From assembly GCA_038746745.1 (NCBI GenBank), contig JBCDKJ010000006.1, forward strand, positions 1 to 64,000: a stretch of 64,000 nucleotides of DNA, written 5' to 3'. Source of the DNA: JANQIO01 sp038746745. Its GTDB lineage: Bacteria > Pseudomonadota > Gammaproteobacteria > Pseudomonadales > Halieaceae. Shown one piece after another: positions 16,752 through 24,256 of the stretch; positions within the stretch are counted from its first letter, which is position 1; each line of letters starts with the position of its first letter. A program made the position numbers and the translations under genes. Below the pieces are notes generated by a model, which saw only the letters and a program-made list of their open reading frames with translations, was not told where the DNA came from and did not search any database.

Positions 16752-17905
16752 GAGGACGCGTAGCCTTCGACATCATTTACCGGCTGCACGCTCATACCTT
16801 CTATCGCAACGTCCAGACTGGAAAGACACACGCGCTCACCGCGCTCAATCCCGCTGGCGATATAGACCTCGTCATCCAGCATTCGCAGTACGGTGACGTC
16901 TCTGAATTCCAGGCGGTTATCTGCATCAATAACATAGACCCGGTCGTCCTGCTGTAGTGCATCCCGGGGCAGAATCACCACGTTTTCGACCTGTTTGCCA
17001 ATGATCTCGGCCTCAACAAATAAGCCAACAGCCAAGGGAGGACGGTTCTCGACCAGAGCGTAGGGCGACGCGACCTGGGCAATTACATTAATCATGCGGG
17101 TTTTCGGATCCAGCTCGCCTTCCGTGCGCACCACCTTCCCTTCCCAGCTGTGCATTTCACCGCCGAAGCGCGCGCGCAGCACTACTGCGGGTTGCACCGG
17201 GTTTTCACTTTGCGCCAGGGGGAGCTGCAGGAAACGTAACTCGTCGTCGTGTATGGGCAAGCGTACTTCTGCGATGTCTGTAGCGTAGAGGCTTGCAATC
17301 GACGCCCCTCTATCGACGAACTGGCCAATATCGATGCGCTCACTGCGAACGCGGCCATCATAGGGGGCGTGGATTTCGGTGCGCTCCAGGTCGCGCTCGG
17401 CACGGGCGACACGTGCGGTAGCGTCACGCAGGGTAGCTTCTGCGATGCTAACCCGGTTAACCGCATCGTCTCGTTCGCTCTGGCTGGCCGATTGACGAGT
17501 CGCAAGGTCCTGAACGCGGGCACTGGCACGTTTCGCGTTGTCGAGTTCGCTCTCCGCCGATGATTGATTAGCCAGCGCCTGCTCCAGTGCGACCTCGTAA
17601 TTCAGGGGGTCAATCTTGACCAGCGTGTCACCTTTATTAAAAAAACCGCCGGAAACCATGGTTGGCGATATCTCTACAATCCGCCCTGATACCTCGGGCA
17701 CCAACTCGCTTTCAGTGCGGGGTAGCACCGTACCGTGCGTAAAGGAAGTCAGTTGCACCAGCTCTGCCTCTGCGGTTTTGATCCGGACCAGTGGTGCGTT
17801 GGAGGGAGGCGGTTTTGCCTCCAATTCGGGTCCGGTCAAGACAATAAGGGCTGATAGACCTGCCCCGGTGACAAGTATCGCTAACGGTTGTAATAAATGA
17901 CGCAT
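16748..17905 (-). CDS. RND periplasmic adaptor (HlyD/membrane fusion protein family)
   Basis: A protein of about 385 residues with an N-terminal membrane anchor (LLQPLAILVTGAGLSALIV), a biotinyl-lipoyl-like half (VPEVSGRIVEI and PYDGRVRSERIDIGQFV), an intervening alpha-helical hairpin rich in Ala/Glu/Arg (ALANQSSAESELDNAKRASA), and a beta-barrel with LPIHDDELRFL and a late VFVEAEIIG strand. It bridges the inner-membrane pump to an outer-membrane channel. I prefer ATG 17905 to a longer frame because the signal anchor begins there and AGG is just upstream. It is transcribed first in the two-gene operon, divergent from MarR. Confidence 0.88.
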   Translation of the reverse strand: MRHLLQPLAILVTGAGLSALIVLTGPELEAKPPPSNAPLVRIKTAEAELVQLTSFTHGTVLPRTESELVPEVSGRIVEISPTMVSGGFFNKGDTLVKIDPLNYEVALEQALANQSSAESELDNAKRASARVQDLATRQSASQSERDDAVNRVSIAEATLRDATARVARAERDLERTEIHAPYDGRVRSERIDIGQFVDRGASIASLYATDIAEVRLPIHDDELRFLQLPLAQSENPVQPAVVLRARFGGEMHSWEGKVVRTEGELDPKTRMINVIAQVASPYALVENRPPLAVGLFVEAEIIGKQVENVVILPRDALQQDDRVYVIDADNRLEFRDVTVLRMLDDEVYIASGIERGERVCLSSLDVAIEGMSVQPVNDVEGYASS

Positions 17906-18262
17906 TAACCTGGCTCCGTGGAGGTCTTTTGTTGACTGGCCTGAAGGCCGCACACCGAGGCACGCGTGGTGCCGCCTCTATGCTGATTGGCAACGATCAG
18001 TGCAGCGCCGAAATCTGCTTCATTGCAGGCTGAGAAACCATCTGCATATGTGCTCTGCAGTCCGTACATGTTGTATCCTGTGACGCCACGTAGGCGTAAT
18101 TTGGGGTGATCTACGCAGACCAATGCAGGCCAATGCAGGCCAAAAAAGCGTCGCCCCGGCAATCTGCTCACGGTTGCGGCCGGCTCATGAATGCAGTCGC
18201 TACCATCAGCAGTCGCTACCACCAGTATTTGTCGCAAAGAAATACCTTCTCACGAAAATACC
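17906..18262. repeat. Intergenic stretch with two short tandem duplications
   Basis: The long spacer between the adaptor gene and MarR carries CAATGCAGGC twice at 18121-18140, and a 16-base unit (GCAGTCGCTACCATCA, one mismatch) at 18193-18208 and 18209-18224. Open frames across it on both strands match nothing I recognise and lack ribosome-binding sites, so I call it regulatory or decayed sequence. Confidence 0.6.
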
Positions 18263-18290
18263 TTGATGTTAAGATAAATTATTGTATCTT
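18263..18290 (+). promoter_or_regulatory. Candidate MarR promoter with regulon element
   Basis: TTGATG at 18263-18268 and TATCTT at 18285-18290 are spaced 16 bases apart and form a plausible -35/-10 pair 48 bases before the MarR ATG. The -35 lies inside TTGATGTTAAGATA, whose reverse complement TATCTTAACATCAA matches the element found upstream of five other genes in this window. AAGATA and TATCTT here also form a 6-base inverted repeat around 8 bases. Autoregulation by the MarR protein is inferred. Confidence 0.55.
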
Positions 18291-18338
18291 GTTTGTCAGG
18301 GAATGGATCACTCCATTAACAAAAATTAGGAATTCCCC

Positions 18339-18890
18339 ATGAGTGCAAAATTGCAGCCACAGCACGACACCGAAGAGCCGAGCGCCGACTTGATCGACGG
18401 CCTGATTGCCGATTGGCGCCGGGAAAGGCCTGACCTGGATCCTGAGCCTATGGCCGTTGTCGGCCGCCTGTTCCGCGTCTATCGTCAACTGGACGCACGC
18501 TTAGCGGAGATACTGAAGCCTTATGGGCTGCGGTACTCGGAGTTCGACGTGCTGGCCACCCTGCTGCGCTCGGGCGAGCCCTATGAGCTAACGCCTACCG
18601 ATCTGCAACAGGCCGTGGTGCTGACATCTGGCGCTATGACTGCGTTGCTGGACAGGCTGACCCGTCAGGGCCTCGTTGCGCGCAGTCAGAATAAAGAGGA
18701 CGGCCGTTCCAAAACAGCAAAGCTGACGCGCAAGGGCGTGCAGCTTGCCAGCAAGCTCATTGCACTGCGTTTTGCCGAGGCGGGCATTGACGTGGAGTGT
18801 CTGTCTGCTGGTCAGAAGCAGGATATCGTGCAACTGTTAAAGACGCTGGATCAATGGCTGCGAGAAGCCCCCCCGGTATCGGAGAGATAA
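18339..18890 (+). CDS. MarR family transcriptional regulator
   Basis: A 183-residue winged-helix protein. After an acidic N-terminal extension, the dimerisation helix (VVGRLFRVYRQLDARLAEIL) is followed by YSEFDVLATLLRSG, the recognition helix region LTSGAMTALLDRLTRQGLV and the wing ARSQNKEDGRSKTAKLTRKG, then C-terminal helices. MarR proteins usually repress until a small, often aromatic or lipophilic, ligand binds. AGGA lies seven bases before the ATG. The stop overlaps the ATG of the S33-type hydrolase, so it is the first gene of a five-gene catabolic operon. Copies of an element present at its own promoter occur upstream of four peptide-related units and a divergent TonB/DUF1800 region, so it is the best candidate regulator of the whole island. 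Confidence 0.88.
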   Translation: MSAKLQPQHDTEEPSADLIDGLIADWRRERPDLDPEPMAVVGRLFRVYRQLDARLAEILKPYGLRYSEFDVLATLLRSGEPYELTPTDLQQAVVLTSGAMTALLDRLTRQGLVARSQNKEDGRSKTAKLTRKGVQLASKLIALRFAEAGIDVECLSAGQKQDIVQLLKTLDQWLREAPPVSER

Positions 18891-20422
18891 TGACCATGAC
18901 CGACTGGCGATCGATGGCCTGTACGGCCCTTATTGTGCTTTGCGCGGTGCTGGGAGCAGAAGTCACAGCCGCCCAGAGCGAGCCTACCCGTTTTAGCAGC
19001 CCTGTCTTCATTGACATGGAGACCGGCGACGCGCTGGCAGCCGAGCAGGGTTTTCTGCAGGTGCCACAAAACCGCAAAGTGGCCGGTAGCCCTACCATTG
19101 CAGTGCCCTACCTTCGCATCAAGAGCACGGCCGCTGAGCCAGGCACGCCGATCTTCTGGCTTGCTGGTGGTCCCGGTTCCAGCCATATGCAACGCATAGT
19201 CGGACCGGACGTAATGTCCCGACGCGCGAGCTCGGACTGGTCAGTCATCCGCCGGTATATTGAAGACTTTACCTCCGTTGCCGACATGGTGGTAATTGAC
19301 CAGCGGGGCACAGGCTTTTCCTACCCCTACGTGAATTGCCCGGTATCGGCAGAGGTCGACCCGCCGCTGCAGGAAATTAGCGAAGCGGCTATGGCGCCGG
19401 CCATTGCAGATTTTGCCCAGCGGTGCAAAGCAGCACTGGAAGCTGGGGGTATCGACGTGCGCGGCTATCATGTGCTGGAGCTCGCGGACGATGTCGACGC
19501 ACTGCGGGCGTCATTAGGCTATGACAAGATCAGCGTATTCGGTGGCAGCTTCGGGTCACAGTGGACGTTTTCTCTGCTGCGGCGGCACCCGGAAATCATA
19601 GAGCGCGTCATGCTCTGGGGTATCGAGAACGTGGTTGATACCTACGACAAGCCCTCGGGCACATTGCAGTCGCTGCGCGAAATTCTGGCTGAGGCACCAC
19701 CGCTGGGTGATACTGGCATGGATAACGCTGACGCCTACTTGCAGGCGATCGGTGAGCTTATCGCTGAGTTGGACGCAAACCCTGAGAAAATCACCGTGGA
19801 CGGACGCACGGTGCTCGCGACCGGTGATGTCATCCGTCAGAATTGGCGCAGAGGCTCGGGCAGCCGGGCTCGCATGAGCGAGTGGTACAACCAGCTGGCG
19901 GCCGCCCTGGACGGCGGCAGAGATGCGGTTGCCGCGCTGGCGAAAATGGCGAGCGGCAATCTTGGTTACAGCCAGCAGGGCCCAACGGGGATGTATTTTT
20001 CGATTGATTGCGGTTTGATGCCACCGATGTCTCGCGTCAGAGCCTATCGGAATGACCCCGCCGTTGCCCTGCTGGGTAATATCAATCTGACCTACGACTC
20101 GGTATGCCCGGTTTGGAATTCTCCGCAGCCGGGCGATGATTTTATGGCTCCGATCTCCTCCGACATTCCTGCGCTATTTGTGCATGGCACCTGGGACACC
20201 TCGACACCGCTCGGTAATGCAGAGGCGGTGCTATCTGAGTTCAATAACGCCCATCTGATCGTCGTTGAAGGCGGCACCCATGGCGTCGTAGATGATCTGT
20301 ACCGGGAAAATCCTGATCTGATTCGACCCATATTGCGTGATTTTCTTGCAGGTCGACCGGTCGGGGATCTCCCAGACCGGGTGCGCTTACCTGCGCTAGC
20401 CATTGCAGCTGAGGGGCAATAG
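18890..20422 (+). CDS. Exported alpha/beta hydrolase, S33 peptidase-like
   Basis: A protein of about 510 residues with a signal peptide (ALIVLCAVLGAEVTAAQ) and an alpha/beta-hydrolase fold of the tripeptidyl/prolyl aminopeptidase type: the oxyanion motif WLAGGPGSS, DQRGTGFS, the nucleophile S220 in GGSFGSQW, D436 in HGTWDTSTPL, and H464 in GGTHGVV. It probably releases N-terminal residues or esters in the periplasm. I start it at ATG 18890, which overlaps the MarR stop (TAATG) with GGAGA just upstream; the open frame extends further into the MarR gene without a site. It is a paralogue of the two hydrolases at 41371-44486. It heads the enzyme part of the MarR operon and is followed by amino-acid-converting enzymes. 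Confidence 0.85.
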   Translation: MTMTDWRSMACTALIVLCAVLGAEVTAAQSEPTRFSSPVFIDMETGDALAAEQGFLQVPQNRKVAGSPTIAVPYLRIKSTAAEPGTPIFWLAGGPGSSHMQRIVGPDVMSRRASSDWSVIRRYIEDFTSVADMVVIDQRGTGFSYPYVNCPVSAEVDPPLQEISEAAMAPAIADFAQRCKAALEAGGIDVRGYHVLELADDVDALRASLGYDKISVFGGSFGSQWTFSLLRRHPEIIERVMLWGIENVVDTYDKPSGTLQSLREILAEAPPLGDTGMDNADAYLQAIGELIAELDANPEKITVDGRTVLATGDVIRQNWRRGSGSRARMSEWYNQLAAALDGGRDAVAALAKMASGNLGYSQQGPTGMYFSIDCGLMPPMSRVRAYRNDPAVALLGNINLTYDSVCPVWNSPQPGDDFMAPISSDIPALFVHGTWDTSTPLGNAEAVLSEFNNAHLIVVEGGTHGVVDDLYRENPDLIRPILRDFLAGRPVGDLPDRVRLPALAIAAEGQ

Positions 20423-20424
20423 AC

Positions 20425-21453
20425 GTGATACCAGAACCTTCTAACCAGAGCCGTTACGAAGGAGCTCAAGACGCTGTGATTCACTTTATGTCAGAGCAGA
20501 ACGTAATAGATGTAGTCGACCAGGCGTCGGTCACCGATGCCATAGACGGCTGCTTCCGGTCCATGGCGCTGGATGAGGCCCGTAACTTCCCCGTGGTTCG
20601 CGAAAAGCTAAATTATGCGGACGCAATCTTTGGTTTTAAGTCAGGCTTTGTCCGCAGCGGTCCCGTGCTGGGTATCAAGGCGGGCGGTTTGTGGCCCGGT
20701 AACCGGGATCGCGGCTTACCCAACCACCAATCCACCATTATGCTGTTTGACCCTGACAACGGGGGCCCGCAGGCGCTGGTGTGTGGCACGTATCTGACAG
20801 CCTTACGCACCGCCGCTGCCAGTGCGCTTTCTATCGAATATTTAGCGCGCCCCGAGTCCAGCACGCTGGCCATCGTAGGGACGGGCGGGCAGGCGGAATA
20901 TCAGATTCGCGCGGCACTGCCACACGGTCGCTTCGAGCGTGTGCTGGTAGCTGGCCGAACCGCCGCCAATGCCGCGGCGCTGGTTCAGAAATTGAATGAC
21001 CTGGAGCAGGACTGCCACGTCGTCTCCATTGAAGAGGCCTGCAGGGATGCAGACGTGTTGATCACTATTTCGCTGTCCTTCGAACCGCTGGTGATGTCCG
21101 ATTGGATTAGCGCGGGCACGCACGTGGCATGTATGGGAACAGACACTCGCGGCAAGCAGGAGCTTGAGCCTGCCCTGGTAGGAAGAGCGCTGTGTTTTGG
21201 CGACGCTCCTGACCAGAACGCCTGGCTCGGTGAATATCAGCACGCGGTCGATGCGGGGCTGATCTCGGAATCTCAGATTGTGCCGCTGGGCAAGGTGATG
21301 ATTGGCGAGCACGCCGGTCGTCAAAACGCAGACGACATCACGCTGTTCGATAGCACGGGTATGGGCTTGCAGGATTTGGCAGCGGCCCGTCTGGCCCTGG
21401 ACGCAGGCATCGCTGCGGGTAAAGTGACGTCGCTGGATCAGTTTGGGGGGTAG
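20425..21453 (+). CDS. Ornithine cyclodeaminase / mu-crystallin family protein
   Basis: A protein of 321-342 residues of the OCD/mu-crystallin family: the substrate region FGFKSGF, then GIKAGGLWPGN, a LRTAAASALSIEYLARP helix, and the Rossmann motif IVGTGGQAEYQ. The NAD(P)-binding half ends with the DVLITISLS segment. Relatives include ornithine cyclodeaminase, alanine dehydrogenase-like enzymes, ketimine reductases and N-methylalanine-type dehydrogenases, so the reaction cannot be fixed. The longest frame starts at GTG 20425; GTG 20476 or ATG 20488 fit family length better, with AAGGAG at 20459-20464. It sits three bases after the S33-type gene and three before a PLP enzyme that acts on D-amino acids, which suggests both process residues released from unusual peptides. 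Confidence 0.8.
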   Translation: MIPEPSNQSRYEGAQDAVIHFMSEQNVIDVVDQASVTDAIDGCFRSMALDEARNFPVVREKLNYADAIFGFKSGFVRSGPVLGIKAGGLWPGNRDRGLPNHQSTIMLFDPDNGGPQALVCGTYLTALRTAAASALSIEYLARPESSTLAIVGTGGQAEYQIRAALPHGRFERVLVAGRTAANAAALVQKLNDLEQDCHVVSIEEACRDADVLITISLSFEPLVMSDWISAGTHVACMGTDTRGKQELEPALVGRALCFGDAPDQNAWLGEYQHAVDAGLISESQIVPLGKVMIGEHAGRQNADDITLFDSTGMGLQDLAAARLALDAGIAAGKVTSLDQFGG

Positions 21454-21455
21454 GT

Positions 21456-22640
21456 ATGCTGGCCGAAGCACATGAACATCCTGGCAACACCGCCATCAGC
21501 GAGCTGTCGACGCCCTGTCTCTTATTGGATCGCGCGAAGATGCGTCGCAATATTCAGCGTCTGTCCGACCATATCGGCGGGCTGGGCGGCACCATTCGAC
21601 CACACGTCAAAACCCATAAGTCTATTAACGTCGCGCGCGAAGTCATAGCAGGCGGCAACGTAAGCGGTATTACTGTCTCTACGCTCAAAGAGGCGGAGTA
21701 CTTCTTTGAAAACAGCATTGCTGACATCTTCTACGCGGTGGGTATAGCGCCGAATAAATTTCGCACGGCAGCACAGCTCATCAAAGCAGGTTGTGATCTC
21801 AAGATCACCCTGGACTCGGTTGAGATGGCAGAACAGCTGGCTGCGTTCGCAGCCGATCAGGTTGCCGCCGATGCAGATTTCAGTTTTCCGGTTTTGATCG
21901 AACTGGATACGGATGGACACCGCTCTGGCACCGATCCGGACAGTGACGAGTTGCTGGCCATAGGCAGAGTGCTTGCAGAGAGCGCTGGCTGTGAATTGCG
22001 TGGTGTTATGACCCATGCCGGCGAATCCTACGCTTGCGACACGCCAGAGTCGCAACTCGCGATTGCCAGGCAGGAGCGCGACCGGACCGTGCTCGCGGCG
22101 GAGCGGCTTCGGTCGGCGGGAATGGACTGCCCTGTGGTGTCAGTCGGGTCTACGCCGACGGCTTTTGCCATCGACGATCTGAGTGGTATCACGGAAGTGC
22201 GCGCCGGTGTATACACCTTCTTTGATCTGGTGATGGCTGGCATCGGCGTCTGCGATATCGACGACATTGCCGTCAGCGTGCTGGTTAGCGTGACCGGCTA
22301 CCAGAAAGACAAAGGCTGGGTAATTACGGACGGTGGCTGGATGGCAATGTCCAGAGACCGCGGCACCGAGAAGCAGGCTGTGGACCATGGCTATGGCGTA
22401 GTGCTGGATGCTGACGGTGCTCCTCTGGAAGGTTTCCTGGTTAGCGGCGCTAACCAGGAACACGGTATTATCAGTCGCCGAGACAGCACTCAGCCTGTCG
22501 AGTTTGCGACGATGCCCCTGGGCTCATTATTGCGAGTGCTACCCAACCACGCCTGTGCCACGGTGGGCCAATACGACACACTGCACGTGGTAGACGGCCC
22601 TGACGTTGTCGCGCGCTGGGGCCGAACCTCAGGCTGGTAG
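21456..22640 (+). CDS. D-threonine aldolase / D-serine dehydratase-like PLP enzyme
   Basis: A 394-residue fold-type III PLP enzyme (alanine-racemase-like N-terminal barrel) of the DSD1/D-threonine aldolase group. The PLP lysine is K52 in RPHVKTHK, STLKEAEYF and a VLIELDTDGHRSG segment follow, and the C-terminal domain ends with LPNHACATVGQYD, where the His and Cys are the expected metal ligands of D-serine dehydratase-type members. It should cleave D-threonine-type 3-hydroxy-amino acids or dehydrate D-serine-like ones in the cytoplasm. It is the fourth gene of the MarR operon. The pairing with exported peptidases suggests that D-configured or beta-hydroxy residues are released upstream. Aldolase and dehydratase activities cannot be told apart by eye. 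Confidence 0.82.
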   Translation: MLAEAHEHPGNTAISELSTPCLLLDRAKMRRNIQRLSDHIGGLGGTIRPHVKTHKSINVAREVIAGGNVSGITVSTLKEAEYFFENSIADIFYAVGIAPNKFRTAAQLIKAGCDLKITLDSVEMAEQLAAFAADQVAADADFSFPVLIELDTDGHRSGTDPDSDELLAIGRVLAESAGCELRGVMTHAGESYACDTPESQLAIARQERDRTVLAAERLRSAGMDCPVVSVGSTPTAFAIDDLSGITEVRAGVYTFFDLVMAGIGVCDIDDIAVSVLVSVTGYQKDKGWVITDGGWMAMSRDRGTEKQAVDHGYGVVLDADGAPLEGFLVSGANQEHGIISRRDSTQPVEFATMPLGSLLRVLPNHACATVGQYDTLHVVDGPDVVARWGRTSGW

Positions 22641-22645
22641 CGAGA

Positions 22646-24256
22646 ATGAGGCGCGCTCTCAGGTTTTTGCTCACTTTCGTAAAGTACGCTCTCGCGACAC
22701 TGGCCGCTGTGGTATCCATAACGCTGCTCGCTTTTTACCTCAATGCTGAAGACTTTCCAGCGCCCAGCGGCGATGCCTTGGACAAGGTGGTTTTCCGCGG
22801 CGTGCACGTGATCGATACCGCAACGGGCAGGCTGCTCGAGAACCGGGTCATTGAAGTGTCCGGGGGCCGCATCGACAGAGTCGCGCCCCGGGAAGGGTAT
22901 GTTGCACCCCAGGGGTACGCGGACAGGGATCTGAACGGTGCCTACGCTGTGTCTGGATTCTGGGATATGCACGCGCATCTGATCACAGCGAACCTGCTGT
23001 TTCATGCGGCGCTGCATCCGATGAATGGCGTGCTGTACATCCGCGATCTGCAGTCAGACTGCGTCAATGATTCCTGTACTTTTGGCTCGACGATTTTTGA
23101 GATGCGAGAGCATCAAGCCCAGGTGGAGCGCGGTGAAGTATTGGGCCCCTACTACACCGGGCTTGCCAGCTACCTTATTGCAGGCCGCCGCAAAGGCCAA
23201 CGCTATGGGGATACGCCATCCTATCTTGTACCCAATACCTATGAGGAAGGTGTGCAACTCGCCCAGTATTTCGCCGAGCGCGGCGTCGACTTCATCAAGA
23301 TTTATAACTCGACCGAGCGGGATGCGTATCTGGGAATCACTGATGCAGCAAAGGACCTGCCACTTTATGTCGCAGGCCATACAGCGGCGTCTCTGACGCT
23401 GATGGAAAACCTTGCCGCCGGCCACCGCACGATAGAGCACGCGAGGGACTTACCCTTGGCGTGCAGCACCCTGGCGCAAAGCCACGCCGAGGCATACGAC
23501 GCCTGGGCGAGCAGTGACAGCGATGAGATAGAGGGACCTAGCCTCACCAAGCTCTACAATGATGTCGTTGATAACTATGATGAGGCCGTGTGTGACGAGG
23601 TACTGGCCTACTGGGCATCACTGGACAGCTGGTATGTTCCAACCCATATCACGCGGGAAGCGGAATTCCTGGTGCACACGCGCGCCTACAAACAGGACTC
23701 GCGATTGAAGTATCTGCCGCCTCTCGTGGTGTCAGCGGGTTGGGGGTCGACCGCCGAAAACTATGAAAAGCGCTTTGCAGAATTCCCCGACGACCTGCGT
23801 GGCTACAAACGCTTCCACGCGCAGACAGTGATGCTGTCTGGCCGCGCCCACAGGGCGGGCGTGAAATTCATGGTGGGCACTGACGCGGGCGACATGCTGG
23901 TATATCCGGGCTTTAGTTATGCCGATGAGATGCAGCATTACGTGGATGCGGGCATCCCGAACGCTGACATTCTCCGATATGCCACGCAGGCTGCGGCGGA
24001 TTTTTCCGGTATGGGTGACACGCATGGGTCTATCGCTGAGGGTAAATACGCCGAATTGGTTTTTTTTGCGGCGAACCCTCTAGAGGATATTGATAACGTC
24101 CGCGATATCGTCGGAATCTATCATCAGCGCCACTTCTATGATGAGTCCGCCCGGGAAGCCGTATTAGAAGGCGTTATTAGCGACAATAACGGCCTGTCCC
24201 AATATGTGCGGCTCGGCTGGTTTGCCGTGCAGAATCTGGTACCGGCGCTGTTTTAA
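22646..24256 (+). CDS. Exported metal-dependent amidohydrolase, paralogue of 11416-13065
   Basis: A 536-residue amidohydrolase with an N-terminal membrane segment (YALATLAAVVSITLLAFYL). The metal motifs are HAH after FWDM, lysine in DFIKIYN, AGHTAAS, TIEHARD and VGTDAGD. It shares the GPYYTGLAS and EEGVQLAQYF blocks and the C-terminal NPLEDI, YHQRHFYD pattern with the first amidohydrolase. Some exported enzymes of this kind are Xaa-Pro dipeptidases. It is the last gene of the MarR operon, five bases after the PLP enzyme. Its TAA overlaps the TAA of the convergent BNR-repeat gene by two bases. Confidence 0.82.
   Translation: MRRALRFLLTFVKYALATLAAVVSITLLAFYLNAEDFPAPSGDALDKVVFRGVHVIDTATGRLLENRVIEVSGGRIDRVAPREGYVAPQGYADRDLNGAYAVSGFWDMHAHLITANLLFHAALHPMNGVLYIRDLQSDCVNDSCTFGSTIFEMREHQAQVERGEVLGPYYTGLASYLIAGRRKGQRYGDTPSYLVPNTYEEGVQLAQYFAERGVDFIKIYNSTERDAYLGITDAAKDLPLYVAGHTAASLTLMENLAAGHRTIEHARDLPLACSTLAQSHAEAYDAWASSDSDEIEGPSLTKLYNDVVDNYDEAVCDEVLAYWASLDSWYVPTHITREAEFLVHTRAYKQDSRLKYLPPLVVSAGWGSTAENYEKRFAEFPDDLRGYKRFHAQTVMLSGRAHRAGVKFMVGTDAGDMLVYPGFSYADEMQHYVDAGIPNADILRYATQAAADFSGMGDTHGSIAEGKYAELVFFAANPLEDIDNVRDIVGIYHQRHFYDESAREAVLEGVISDNNGLSQYVRLGWFAVQNLVPALF

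Noticed and set aside
17905..18342. Small open frames between the adaptor and MarR genes
   Set aside because: No family resemblance, no ribosome-binding sites, and they overlap short tandem repeats and the MarR promoter.
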